64,000 nt of DNA from the NCBI RefSeq assembly GCF_021502725.1, contig NZ_JAKFFS010000008.1, positions 124,001 to 188,000 of the forward strand, written 5' to 3'. A program made the position numbers and the translations under genes. The stretch comes from Dyadobacter sp. CY345 (GTDB lineage Bacteria; Bacteroidota; Bacteroidia; Cytophagales; Spirosomataceae). Positions 53,001 to 60,689 of the stretch are shown one piece after another. The notes beneath the pieces are model-generated. The model was not told the origin of the DNA, made no database searches, and worked only from the letters and a program-made list of their open reading frames with translations. Within the stretch, counting starts at the first letter, position 1; the number at the start of each line of letters is the position of its first letter.

Positions 53001-53696
53001 AATGCAATGTACCTTGCAGGTTTTGATGTGAAAGATGTTCACATGACGGATTTGATCTCAGGCCGCGAAACGCTTGAAGATATCCAGTTCATCGGAGCCG
53101 TTGGAGGATTTTCGAATTCTGATGTTTTGGGTTCTGCGAAAGGCTGGGCTGGTGCATTTTTGTATAATGAGAGAGCAAAACTTTCGCTTGAAAACTTTTT
53201 CAAGCGAGAAGATACTTTATCGGTTGGTATCTGTAACGGATGCCAGTTGTTTATTGAACTTGGTCTGATCAATCCGGACCACGAGGAAAAACCGAAAATG
53301 CTGCATAACGAAAGTAAAAAACACGAAAGTGGATTTACTTCGCTGACAATTCAGGAAAATAAATCGGTGATGCTTTCTACGTTGGCAGGAAGTACATTAG
53401 GTGTATGGATTTCACATGGAGAAGGTAAGTTCCAGCTGCCTTATGCTGAGGACAAATATGAGATCGTTTCAAAATATGCTTACGAAACTTATCCTGCCAA
53501 TCCAAATGGGTCTGACTTTAACACGGCGATGATGTGTGACAATTCGGGAAGACATTTGGTGATGATGCCACATATTGAGCGCTCACTGTTCCAGTGGCAC
53601 TGGGCGAATTATCCGGCGGGAAGAAACGACGAAGTTTCTCCATGGATCGAAGCTTTTGTGAACGCAAGAAAGTGGATTGAAGGTTCGGGGAAATAA
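50031..53696 (+). CDS. purL: Phosphoribosylformylglycinamidine synthase (fused)
   Basis: A 1221-residue fused FGAM synthase that converts FGAR, glutamine and ATP to FGAM in step four of purine synthesis. Domain order is an N-terminal PurS-like part, a linker with VFGFSQVNSEHCRHKIFNGT, two AIRS-like ATP-binding halves (FNGAATGSGGEIRDRL and CVGGRVAKQQCAGPLQLPLN) and a C-terminal class I glutaminase with GVGGFSNSDVL-type and VGICNGCQLFIELGL motifs (nucleophile Cys1068) and the HGEGKFQ His. It is slightly shorter than the E. coli enzyme (about 1295). It is monocistronic, with a GNRA-capped terminator. Confidence 0.97.
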   Translation: MIYFFSNDHNTVFALQIERTLTEPDISKLSWLFGGAKLLTETVLTDFYVGPRAAMITPWSTNAVEITQNMDIQGIVRIEEFTPVSADFNSFDPMLSQKYAELNQDIYLISLQPESIIEISDVAAYNQQEGLSLSEEEVDYLNKLSDKLGRKLTDSEVFGFSQVNSEHCRHKIFNGTFVIDGEEQPTSLFKLIRRTSETNPNGIVSAYKDNVAFVKGPRVQQFAPKRADVPDYYEIKDFDSVISLKAETHNFPTTVEPFNGAATGSGGEIRDRLAGGQGSLPLAGTAVYMTSFSRLEENRPWEQGVQERKWLYQTPMDILIKASNGASDFGNKFGQPLITGSLLTFEHEEDARLLGFDKVIMQAGGIGYGKSDQAKKEKPEVEDKIVVLGGENYRIGMGGAAVSSADTGAFGSGITLNAIQRSNPEMQKRVANAVRGMVESDNNTIVSIHDHGAGGHLNCLSELVEETGGKIDLDKLPVGDPTLSAKEIIGNESQERMGLVISKENIDTLQRIADRERAPMYTVGEVTSDHRFTFESATTGAKPMDLEMDDMFGSSPKVVMHDKTVERKYAPVVYETSRLAEYLEQVLQLEAVASKDWLTNKVDRCVGGRVAKQQCAGPLQLPLNNVGVMALDFQGKDGIATSIGHAPLSALIDPAAGSRNAIAESLSNIVWAPLQDGLASVSLSANWMWACKNAGEDARLYRAVEACSAFAISLGINIPTGKDSLSMKQKYKDAEVIAPGTVIISAAGHCDDIRAVVEPVLQKDGGSIYYINLSGDTYKLGGSSFAQILGKIGTETPDVLDADGFKNTFNTLQELIKAGKIQAGHDVGSGGLITTLLELCFADRDLGADIDLSSLGEQDIIEKLFAENISIVFQADESAEAVLEANGVVCHKIGTVTSSSKVSVKDASGNWDFDIDHLRDVWFKTSYLLDKKQSGDVKATERFDNYKNHVLQYNFPAQFDGKKPVIDESKPRLKAAVLREKGSNSERELANAMYLAGFDVKDVHMTDLISGRETLEDIQFIGAVGGFSNSDVLGSAKGWAGAFLYNERAKLSLENFFKREDTLSVGICNGCQLFIELGLINPDHEEKPKMLHNESKKHESGFTSLTIQENKSVMLSTLAGSTLGVWISHGEGKFQLPYAEDKYEIVSKYAYETYPANPNGSDFNTAMMCDNSGRHLVMMPHIERSLFQWHWANYPAGRNDEVSPWIEAFVNARKWIEGSGK

Positions 53697-53712
53697 TCGA
53701 GTATCGATTAAT

Positions 53713-53752
53713 AAAGCAAAGAAGGCTGTCGAAAGACAGCCTTCTTTGCTTT
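53713..53752. terminator. Bidirectional terminator, 18-bp stem with GAAA loop
   Basis: AAAGCAAAGAAGGCTGTC (53713-53730) and GACAGCCTTCTTTGCTTT (53735-53752) are perfect arms around a GAAA tetraloop. It separates the convergent purL and iolE genes and closes the inositol cluster. Confidence 0.92.
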
Positions 53753-53760
53753 TAACGAAG

Positions 53761-54663
53761 TTATATACCTGTTAGATTTTTGAAAAACTTACGTGCGATC
53801 TGTGCGTATTCCAATGGATTTGCAACCGCAGGATCCTGCTCAGCTTCCAAAACAATCCAGCCTCGATAATCACTTTCTTTTATCACATCAAACAAAGATG
53901 GAAAATCAATACAGCCTTCGGAATCACCCGGAACTGTGAAGACGCCCTGTTTCACTGCTGTCAAAAAACTTAGTTTTTCATCATGAACACGCTGCAAAAC
54001 ATTTGGCCTGATATCTTTTAAATGGATATGAGCTGTTCTTCCGATGTATTTTTTCAAAGCTTCGACCGGATCCTCGCCAGCAAAATAAAAGTGACCGCAG
54101 TCGTAGTTGAGGTAGACATTTTCAGGATCCGTTTCAGCCATCAGCCGATCTGTTTCTGCAATGCTTTGAACGCAGGTTCCCATGTGGTGGTGAAACGCAA
54201 GTTTCATTCCTCTCGAACGGGCAATTTTGCCCAATTCATTTAAACCATTAGTGAAAGATATCCATTCCGCATCGGTATTAAGCATTCCTTTTCCTTCAAA
54301 AACAGGTACTGTCATTTCTCCCTGACAGCTGTTTCCAACTTCTCCGCCACCAATGACTTTCGCTCCCATAGTTTCCAGAAAATCCAGCAGTGCTGTGAAG
54401 TTTTTGATATTTTCTTCCAAAGATTTTGTAGTCAGTTCGTAGCTGTTCCACTGATTGCAGATTTGTAGCCCGCGCAGATTTAGTGCTTTTTTTAGTACTT
54501 CTGTATCGCGTGGGAATTTATTTCCAACTTCGCAGCCGGTAAATCCTGCCAGAGCCATCTCGCTGATACATTGTTCAAACGTATTTTCGCCTCCAAGTTC
54601 GGGCATATCGTCGTTCGTCCAGTTGATAGGAGCGACTCCTAATTTTATATTTTTAAAATTCAT
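53761..54663 (-). CDS. iolE: Myo-inosose-2 dehydratase
   Basis: A 300-residue TIM-barrel protein of the xylose-isomerase-like fold, last gene of the inositol cluster. LGVAPINWTNDDMPELGGEN is the standard IolE start. Metal-binding residues are in AKVIGGGEVG, KLAFHHHMGT, NYDCGHFYFAGEDP and TAHIHLKDIRP. It removes water from 2-keto-myo-inositol (scyllo-inosose) to give 3D-(3,5/4)-trihydroxycyclohexane-1,2-dione, with Mn or Co as cofactor. The length is as expected. The gap to iolD upstream contains a TTYGTG repeat. Confidence 0.96.
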   Translation of the reverse strand: MNFKNIKLGVAPINWTNDDMPELGGENTFEQCISEMALAGFTGCEVGNKFPRDTEVLKKALNLRGLQICNQWNSYELTTKSLEENIKNFTALLDFLETMGAKVIGGGEVGNSCQGEMTVPVFEGKGMLNTDAEWISFTNGLNELGKIARSRGMKLAFHHHMGTCVQSIAETDRLMAETDPENVYLNYDCGHFYFAGEDPVEALKKYIGRTAHIHLKDIRPNVLQRVHDEKLSFLTAVKQGVFTVPGDSEGCIDFPSLFDVIKESDYRGWIVLEAEQDPAVANPLEYAQIARKFFKNLTGI

Positions 54664-54696
54664 TTTAGTCAGATTATGGAAGTTAATTCATTCAAG

Positions 54697-54725
54697 CTGA
54701 TTTGTGAAAATTCGTGTATTCGTGG
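54697..54725. repeat. TTYGTG short repeat array in the iolE-iolD gap
   Basis: TTTGTG (54701-54706), TTCGTG (54711-54716) and TTCGTG (54719-54724) are three degenerate copies 8-10 bases apart, in the 87-base space between iolD and iolE. The pattern resembles environmental repeats of the form ATTCGTGNAATTCGTGG seen between genes of many bacteria. Confidence 0.5.
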
Positions 54726-54750
54726 CAGAAAACATACTTTGAAAATCCTG

Positions 54751-56616
54751 TTACAGAAAAATTCGCTGCGTTTTTTTGTTCTCGACATAAGTATCGTAAG
54801 CTTTCTGAACAGACGCAGATTCTGAAACTTCCGCGATCGGAACTTCCCACCAGGCATTGTAGCCCTTGACGGTGCGGTACAATGAAGTCTCAATATAAAT
54901 CACCGTAGTCCTGGTATTGATTTTGGATTGTTCCAATGCTGCTTCAATAGAAGTTCTGTCCGTTGCTTTAATCACGATAGCACCCAGACTTTCCGCATTT
55001 TTCGCCAGATCAACAGGAAGAAAATCACCAGATAATAGTCCGGAATTTTCATCACGATAGTTATACATCGTACCAAAACGCTCGCTTCCGATACTTTCTG
55101 AAAGGCCACCGATACTCGCATATCCATTATTATTCAAAAGTAAAATCGTGAATTTCACACCTTCCTGAATGGAGGTCACGATTTCATGATTATTCATCAG
55201 ATAACCACCATCTCCACAAATCACATAAACCTCCCGCGTTGGGTCCGCCATTTTTGCGCCTAAACCAGCTGCGATTTCATAACCCATGCAGGAGAAACCG
55301 TATTCCAGATGGAAGTTTTTAGGATCTGTGGCGCGCCATAATTTATGCAGATCGCCCGGCGCACTTCCGGATGCGTTGATCATCACGTCACGGCGATCCA
55401 TAAAGTTGTTTAACGTACCAATGACAATTGCCTGATCGATAGGAGGGACGGAGCTGTTTCCTTCCATATAAATCTGGGTAACTTCTTCGTCCCAGGCTTG
55501 GTTATAATCAGAGATTTTCTTGCGGTAATCGGCATCAACTTCGAAGTCTCCAAGCAAATCTGAAAGTTCTTCCAGAATCACTTTTGCATCACCGATAACC
55601 GGTAATGCAGCGTGTTTGAAAGCATCAAATTCGCTGATATTAATATTGATAAATTTAACGTCCGGGTTTTTAAATATTGATTTCGAAGCAGTTGTGAAAT
55701 CGCTGTAACGTGTCCCGATACCGATCACGACATCCGCTTCATTGGAAATTTCAATTGCATATTTGGTCCCGGTTGCACCAAGCCCTCCGATACTGTAAGG
55801 CTCATCAAATTTAACTGCACCTTTTCCTGCAAAAGTTTCACCAACAGGAATACCGGTTTTTGTGGCAAAATCATGCAGAATTCCGTCTGCACCACTGTAA
55901 ATTGCCCCACCTCCGGCAACAACTACCGGTTTTTTAGAAGCACGAATCCATTCCGCTGCTTTTTGCAAAGTTGGAAGATCCGGTCGCGGACGACCTACGT
56001 GCCATACTCTTTTCCTGAACAGATCTTCCGGAAAATCATACGCATGTGTCTGCACATCCTGAGGCATGGAAAGGGTTACGGCGCCCATTTCTGCCTGCGA
56101 AGTCAGCACGCGCATAACCTCGGGCAAAGAATAAATCAGCTGCTCCGGACGGTTAATTCTGTCCCAATATTTGGATACCGGTTTGAAACAATCATTCACA
56201 GAAATATCCTGTGTGGACGCACTTTCCAATTGCTGCAAAACCGGATTTGGCTCGCGGGTTGAAAAAATATCACCCGGTAATAACAAAACTGGCAAACGAT
56301 TAATCGTCGCCAAAGCGGCGCCTGTGATCATGTTTGTAGCTCCGGGGCCAATGGAAGTGGTACAAACAAAAGCGCCAAGGCGGTTTTTGATCTTGGCATA
56401 AGCCACGGCGGTATGCACCATGGATTGTTCATTCCGGCACTGATAATATCGGAAGTCCGGATTTTGTTGTAGGGCCTGTCCTAATCCGGCCACGTTACCA
56501 TGACCGAATATTCCGAAACATCCACCGAAATATGGTTCTTCAATACCATCGCGTTCGATGTATTGATTTTTTAGAAATGTTATAGTAGCCTGGGCTACGG
56601 TTAATCTTCTGGTCAT
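54751..56616 (-). CDS. iolD: 3D-(3,5/4)-trihydroxycyclohexane-1,2-dione acylhydrolase (decyclizing)
   Basis: A 621-residue thiamine-diphosphate enzyme that opens the ring of the IolE product to 5-deoxy-glucuronate. The N-terminal pyrimidine-binding domain (about residues 1-180) has GCFGIFGHGNVAGLGQALQQ, with a Glu-bearing strand near residue 60. The central domain (about 210-350) has KKPVVVAGGGAIYSGADG. The C-terminal domain carries the ThDP/Mg motif GDGGYLMNNHE from residue 468, then VKFTILLLNNNGYASIGG. It is upstream of iolE. The 279-base space behind the aldolase gene is filled by a nested palindrome. Confidence 0.96.
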   Translation of the reverse strand: MTRRLTVAQATITFLKNQYIERDGIEEPYFGGCFGIFGHGNVAGLGQALQQNPDFRYYQCRNEQSMVHTAVAYAKIKNRLGAFVCTTSIGPGATNMITGAALATINRLPVLLLPGDIFSTREPNPVLQQLESASTQDISVNDCFKPVSKYWDRINRPEQLIYSLPEVMRVLTSQAEMGAVTLSMPQDVQTHAYDFPEDLFRKRVWHVGRPRPDLPTLQKAAEWIRASKKPVVVAGGGAIYSGADGILHDFATKTGIPVGETFAGKGAVKFDEPYSIGGLGATGTKYAIEISNEADVVIGIGTRYSDFTTASKSIFKNPDVKFININISEFDAFKHAALPVIGDAKVILEELSDLLGDFEVDADYRKKISDYNQAWDEEVTQIYMEGNSSVPPIDQAIVIGTLNNFMDRRDVMINASGSAPGDLHKLWRATDPKNFHLEYGFSCMGYEIAAGLGAKMADPTREVYVICGDGGYLMNNHEIVTSIQEGVKFTILLLNNNGYASIGGLSESIGSERFGTMYNYRDENSGLLSGDFLPVDLAKNAESLGAIVIKATDRTSIEAALEQSKINTRTTVIYIETSLYRTVKGYNAWWEVPIAEVSESASVQKAYDTYVENKKTQRIFL

Positions 56617-56698
56617 GGTTTAAGGGAATATTTTTGATGATTTTTAAGAAGTGTCGGGTTTGGGGAAATTTTGTTTTTTTATTGTTTGAATAAACAAA

Positions 56699-56854
56699 AA
56701 TTACGGTGCGCTGCACCTTTTGATGATTGAGACGGAGACGCTTTTCTACAAGTATTGTGGTGCTCTGCACCGTTAGTAATTAGGTGCAGAGCACCACAAT
56801 ATTTGTAGAATGCACGATCTTTCGTTCGATCTATGAGGTGCAGCGCACCGTAAT
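56699..56854. repeat. Nested palindromic element with four GGTGC-N3-GCACC units
   Basis: Four copies of GGTGC-N3-GCACC lie in the aldolase-iolD gap, centred near 56711, 56764, 56789 and 56843. The outer pair (56700-56718 and 56836-56854) are perfect 19-bp inverted repeats. The inner pair (56744-56771 and 56783-56810) are 28-bp inverted repeats with one mismatch and an 11-base loop. Each unit is itself a near-palindrome. It can form a two-level cruciform in DNA or a long branched hairpin in the operon mRNA. Confidence 0.9.
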
Positions 56855-56895
56855 AAATTCTATCAATAATTCTCTATGTCAATCTTTAAATCAAA

Positions 56896-57837
56896 CTAAT
56901 ATAAAAACTCATCCGCCTTTCTAGCACACCCAAACAATTCAAATTTCTGTAACATAAAACGCTTATATTCTTCCATGAAAATCTTTCCCGGCGTTGTCGG
57001 TGCAAACTCATGGGGATGATCACGGAAAAATTCACGGTTCACCATTGTCCATAATAAGCGGGTATCGGTCGCAATGTTGATTTTACAAATTCCCAGTGGA
57101 ATTGCCTTCAAAATCTCTTCTTCCTGGACACCTTTTGCATCCGTTTTAAGATTTCCTCCGGCTGCATTGATCCGCGCAACAACCTCTGAACTTACATTGG
57201 AACCACCATGTAATACCAATGGAAATCCGGGCAAACGTTGTTGAATTTCTTCCAGAATGTGAAACTGCAAACCTTGTCCGCCGGAAAATTTATAGGCACC
57301 ATGACTGGTTCCAACGGCAATCGCCAGACTGTCACAACCGGTCGCATTGACAAAATCCACCACCTGCTGCGGATTGGTATACGACGAATGTTCAGCATCG
57401 ATCGTCAAATCATCTTCGACACCAGCCAAAACGCCCAGCTCAGCTTCAACACTCATTCCATTGGCGTGTGCTCTTTCAACAACAGCCCGTGTTCTGGCTA
57501 CATTTTTATCAAAATCGTCATGTGACGCGTCAATCATTACCGAACTGTATCCACCACTTCCGATGGCATCCCAGATATGTTCTTCAACCCCATGATCAAC
57601 ATGAACTGCAAAAACCGTTTGCGGATATAATCTTGCGGCTGACTGGATCATGGAAAGCAACATATCCGCTTTGGCATAATCTCTTGCAAAGGGAGTCGTC
57701 TGCACGATGAACGGCGCATCAGCTTCCTGTGCTGCGGCAAATAATCCATGTATTTCCTCCATGAAAAATACGTTTACCGCAGGAATTGCGTAGCGGCCAT
57801 AGCATTGATCAAAAAGTTGTTTGGTCGTTAAAAGCAT
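56896..57837 (-). CDS. iolJ: Class II aldolase of the inositol pathway (IolJ role)
   Basis: A 313-residue class II (zinc) fructose-bisphosphate aldolase-family protein. FAVHVDHGVEEHIWDAI, SSVMIDASHDDFDKN, MSVEAELGVLAG, AVGTSHGAYKF and LVLHGGSNVSSEV carry the zinc ligands and catalytic Asp, and KINIATDTRLLWTMV binds phosphate. In the inositol pathway this enzyme splits 2-deoxy-5-keto-gluconate-6-phosphate into DHAP and malonate semialdehyde. The role is inferred from its place between the transporter and iolD, because sequence alone cannot separate it from glycolytic FBA. It lies 44 bases downstream of the transporter gene. Confidence 0.88.
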   Translation of the reverse strand: MLLTTKQLFDQCYGRYAIPAVNVFFMEEIHGLFAAAQEADAPFIVQTTPFARDYAKADMLLSMIQSAARLYPQTVFAVHVDHGVEEHIWDAIGSGGYSSVMIDASHDDFDKNVARTRAVVERAHANGMSVEAELGVLAGVEDDLTIDAEHSSYTNPQQVVDFVNATGCDSLAIAVGTSHGAYKFSGGQGLQFHILEEIQQRLPGFPLVLHGGSNVSSEVVARINAAGGNLKTDAKGVQEEEILKAIPLGICKINIATDTRLLWTMVNREFFRDHPHEFAPTTPGKIFMEEYKRFMLQKFELFGCARKADEFLY

Positions 57838-57881
57838 AATAATCTATTAATCAATTGCACAGATTTATCTGGTTCTATATC

Positions 57882-59492
57882 TTACCAGAAAACAGTATAC
57901 AATGCACCAAGAATACCAAAAATCAGGATTGAAGTGATCATAAAGCCTGTGCTTACTTTGAACATCGAGCGGTCAATTTCAAGTCCTTTTGGGTTGTTTT
58001 TGCTTTTTGGATCTAGTAGTGTTAACACAATAATTACAGCCACGAGAATTAAAAATATAATTCCCATACGGTTCAAAAAAGGAATTTCTTCATACCAGAA
58101 TTTGAAAGCTGTTGAAAGTGGTATGGTTAAAAGTGCTGCAACCAGAGCCGCATTTCCAGTTGTTCTTTTCCAGAAAAAACCAAGGAAGAAAATCGCGAAA
58201 ACACCGGGTGTGATAAAACTTGAATACTCCTGAATGAACTGATAGGCTTGCTCTAAAACTCGGAGTTGAGGAGCAATCAATGCAGCAATACCCATAGAGG
58301 TCCAGATGGCATAACGGCCTACACGGATCAGATGTTTTTCCGATGCGTCCGGTTTAATATATTCTCGGTAAATATCGAGCGTAAAAATCGTAGAAATACT
58401 ATTCGCTTTTCCAGCCAGAGAAGCGACAATTGCAGCCGTTAATGCTGCAAAAGCCATTCCTTTCAAACCCGATGGAAGAAGGTCAAGCAACACAGGATAC
58501 GCATGATCCGGTTTTACTACACCGTTTACATCCAGCATTTCGGTCTGAAACATGCCGTTTTGGAAAAGTACATAAGCTGCAATTCCAGGAATTACAACAA
58601 TAATTGGAATGATCAGTTTCAGACCCGCAGCAAATAAAAGCCCCTTTCTGGCTGTTGGAAGACTTGCGCCCAAAGTTCGCTGGATGATGTATTGATTACA
58701 CCCAAAATAATTCAGGTTATTGATCCACATCGCCCCGATGATCACTGACAAACCTGGCAGATCTTTGTAATAAGGGTTATCTTTTTTCAGGATCATGTGA
58801 AAATGCGGCTCGGCCTGTGCTTTCAGCGTACCAAATGCACTGAAAATATTAGGGTTTCCAAACTGTTTCGCCACAAGATCCATAGCAAGGTAAGTAGTTA
58901 CCAATCCTCCTGCAATGAGCACAACGACCTGAACTACATCCGTATAACCAATCACTTTCATTCCGCCAACGGTAATGATGATGGCAAAAACCGCCAGTGC
59001 TGCAATTGCCCAGGTAAAGTCAATACCGGCTGTAACTTCCAGCGCAAGTGCGCCGAGATACAGAATTGAAGTCAGATTGACAAACACATATAAAAGAAGC
59101 CAGAACACCGCCATGGTGGTTGCCACTACCGGATTATACCGCTGCCGTAAAAACTGCGGCATGGTATAGATCTTATTTTTCAGATAAATGGGCACAAAAA
59201 ATACCGCGACGACAACCAGTGTTGCTGCTGCCATCCATTCGTAAGATGCTATGGCCAAACCAATTGCGAATCCGGAACCAGACATACCGATAAAATGCTC
59301 GGCTGAAATATTTGACGCGATTAGAGATGCTCCGATTGCCCAGAACGTCAGCGAACCTTCTGCCAAAAAGTAATCAGTAGAACTGGTTTCCTTGCTGGAT
59401 TTCTTTTTGTAGATCCAGAAACCGTAGGAGGAAACAGCAATGAAATAAATGAAAAATACGACGTAATCAAGTAGTTGCAGGCCTTGTTTCAT
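57882..59492 (-). CDS. Sodium/solute symporter (SSS family), probable inositol transporter
   Basis: A 536-residue inner-membrane protein with about 14 membrane segments. TSSTDYFLAEGSLTFWAIGA, LIASNISAEHFIGMSGSGFA and YFGCNQYIIQRTLGASLPTA are the SGLT-like blocks that line the sodium and sugar sites, and the C-terminal part resembles vSGLT. The substrate is inferred to be myo-inositol (or a related polyol) from its position inside the iol cluster, 25 bases behind iolG and 44 bases before the aldolase gene, the tightest spacing of the cluster. It could carry a different inositol isomer. Confidence 0.9.
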   Translation of the reverse strand: MKQGLQLLDYVVFFIYFIAVSSYGFWIYKKKSSKETSSTDYFLAEGSLTFWAIGASLIASNISAEHFIGMSGSGFAIGLAIASYEWMAAATLVVVAVFFVPIYLKNKIYTMPQFLRQRYNPVVATTMAVFWLLLYVFVNLTSILYLGALALEVTAGIDFTWAIAALAVFAIIITVGGMKVIGYTDVVQVVVLIAGGLVTTYLAMDLVAKQFGNPNIFSAFGTLKAQAEPHFHMILKKDNPYYKDLPGLSVIIGAMWINNLNYFGCNQYIIQRTLGASLPTARKGLLFAAGLKLIIPIIVVIPGIAAYVLFQNGMFQTEMLDVNGVVKPDHAYPVLLDLLPSGLKGMAFAALTAAIVASLAGKANSISTIFTLDIYREYIKPDASEKHLIRVGRYAIWTSMGIAALIAPQLRVLEQAYQFIQEYSSFITPGVFAIFFLGFFWKRTTGNAALVAALLTIPLSTAFKFWYEEIPFLNRMGIIFLILVAVIIVLTLLDPKSKNNPKGLEIDRSMFKVSTGFMITSILIFGILGALYTVFW

Positions 59493-59517
59493 GAGGTTGG
59501 TTTAGGGTATATTTTTC

Positions 59518-60546
59518 TTATACCAATGTGTGACTGATAACTTCTTCCAACTTCACCGGTCTTCCTTCCTGCAAGGATTTCATCGCTGCGATACCAATCG
59601 CCGTGGCCATTAACCCATCATGCGCGTCAACAGGGGAAGGCGTGTCATTGAGCACACAATTAACGAATGATTTCAGACAAACACGATAGGCCGTTTCATA
59701 TCTTTCAAGGAAAAAATGCAGTGGCAGTGAGATATGGCCGCCGTCACTATCGAAATGTACCAGATTATCAGCAGTATTATTCTCCGCTTTGGCCATTCCT
59801 TTTGATCCGAAAATTTCCAGTCGTTGGTCATATCCGTAAACTGCTTTTCTGCTGTTATCAATCACGCCAAGTGCCCCGTTTTCAAAAGTCAGCACAATAA
59901 CTGCCGTATCAATATCGCCAAATTCTTTGATTTCCGGGTTGATCAAGGCATCGCCTTTTACAAAAACTTCCGTTACTTCGGAGCCGACAATGTAACGCGC
60001 CATGTCAAAGTCGTGGATGGACATATCCAGGAAAATGCCGCCTGATGTTTTTAAATATTCAATAGGCGGCGGTCCTGGATCGCGACTGGTAATACGAAGA
60101 ATTTGCGGATCTCCGATTTTATCATCTGCTACGATATTTCGCACGTTCGTAAAATTAGCATCAAAACGACGGTTGAACCCGAGCATCAATTTTACACCAT
60201 TTTTACTAACCGCTTTTTGTGCAGCATAAATCGCGTCCAAAGTTACGTCCAGTGGTTTTTCACAGAATATGTGTTTTTTCTGGTTTGCAGCAGCAACGGT
60301 GTACGGAACGTGAAAAGGAGTAGGGGAGCAAATAATAACGGCTTCCACATCCGGATGATTAATGACATCGTAAGCATCCGTCGTCACTTCCTCCAAACCC
60401 AAATTTTTAGCAAAAGCATGCGACTCCGGCGAAAGATCCGACGCGATAATTACTTCCGCACCAGGAATGTGATGCAGCAGATTGCTGAGGTGTATCTGCC
60501 CGATACGCCCCAATCCAATCACTCCAATTTTTAGTTTCTTTGACAT
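59518..60546 (-). CDS. iolG: Inositol 2-dehydrogenase
   Basis: A 342-residue GFO/IDH/MocA-family oxidoreductase. The NAD-binding loop is GxGxxG at residues 11-16. EKPLDVTLDAIYAAQKAV has the conserved Glu-Lys-Pro (EKP) motif with catalytic Lys, and LDMSIHDFDMARYIVG supplies the Asp/His pair. It oxidises myo-inositol to scyllo-inosose with NAD+, the first step of the pathway. Closely related enzymes act on other inositols or sugars, and the position 25 bases upstream of the transporter gene in the iol cluster decides the call. It lies downstream of a repeat-filled gap from iolA. Confidence 0.94.
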   Translation of the reverse strand: MSKKLKIGVIGLGRIGQIHLSNLLHHIPGAEVIIASDLSPESHAFAKNLGLEEVTTDAYDVINHPDVEAVIICSPTPFHVPYTVAAANQKKHIFCEKPLDVTLDAIYAAQKAVSKNGVKLMLGFNRRFDANFTNVRNIVADDKIGDPQILRITSRDPGPPPIEYLKTSGGIFLDMSIHDFDMARYIVGSEVTEVFVKGDALINPEIKEFGDIDTAVIVLTFENGALGVIDNSRKAVYGYDQRLEIFGSKGMAKAENNTADNLVHFDSDGGHISLPLHFFLERYETAYRVCLKSFVNCVLNDTPSPVDAHDGLMATAIGIAAMKSLQEGRPVKLEEVISHTLV

Positions 60547-60560
60547 ATTTTTGGGTTTTA

Positions 60561-60686
60561 GCGGCTAGCCATTAGCCGAAAGCTTTTTGCCAAACCGAGC
60601 TCAGTTAGTTTTTTAATTTAATCGTTATGGTGTCAATCTCAATTTTTCAGGACAAGCCGACTGCCGATCGCCGACAGCCGAAAGCC
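60561..60686. repeat. GCCGA/GCCGAAAGC repeat array in the iolA-iolG gap
   Basis: AGCCGAAAGC occurs at 60574-60583 and again at 60676-60685. The first copy is preceded by GCGGCTAGCCATT (60561-60573), and the second by degenerate GCCGA units (AGCCGACTGCCGATCGCCGAC, 60655-60675). The array flanks a 60-base AT-rich core and occupies most of the 143-base gap. Such GCCGA/GGC-rich arrays look like a mobile or dispersed intergenic repeat. Confidence 0.6.
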
Positions 60687-60689
60687 AAA

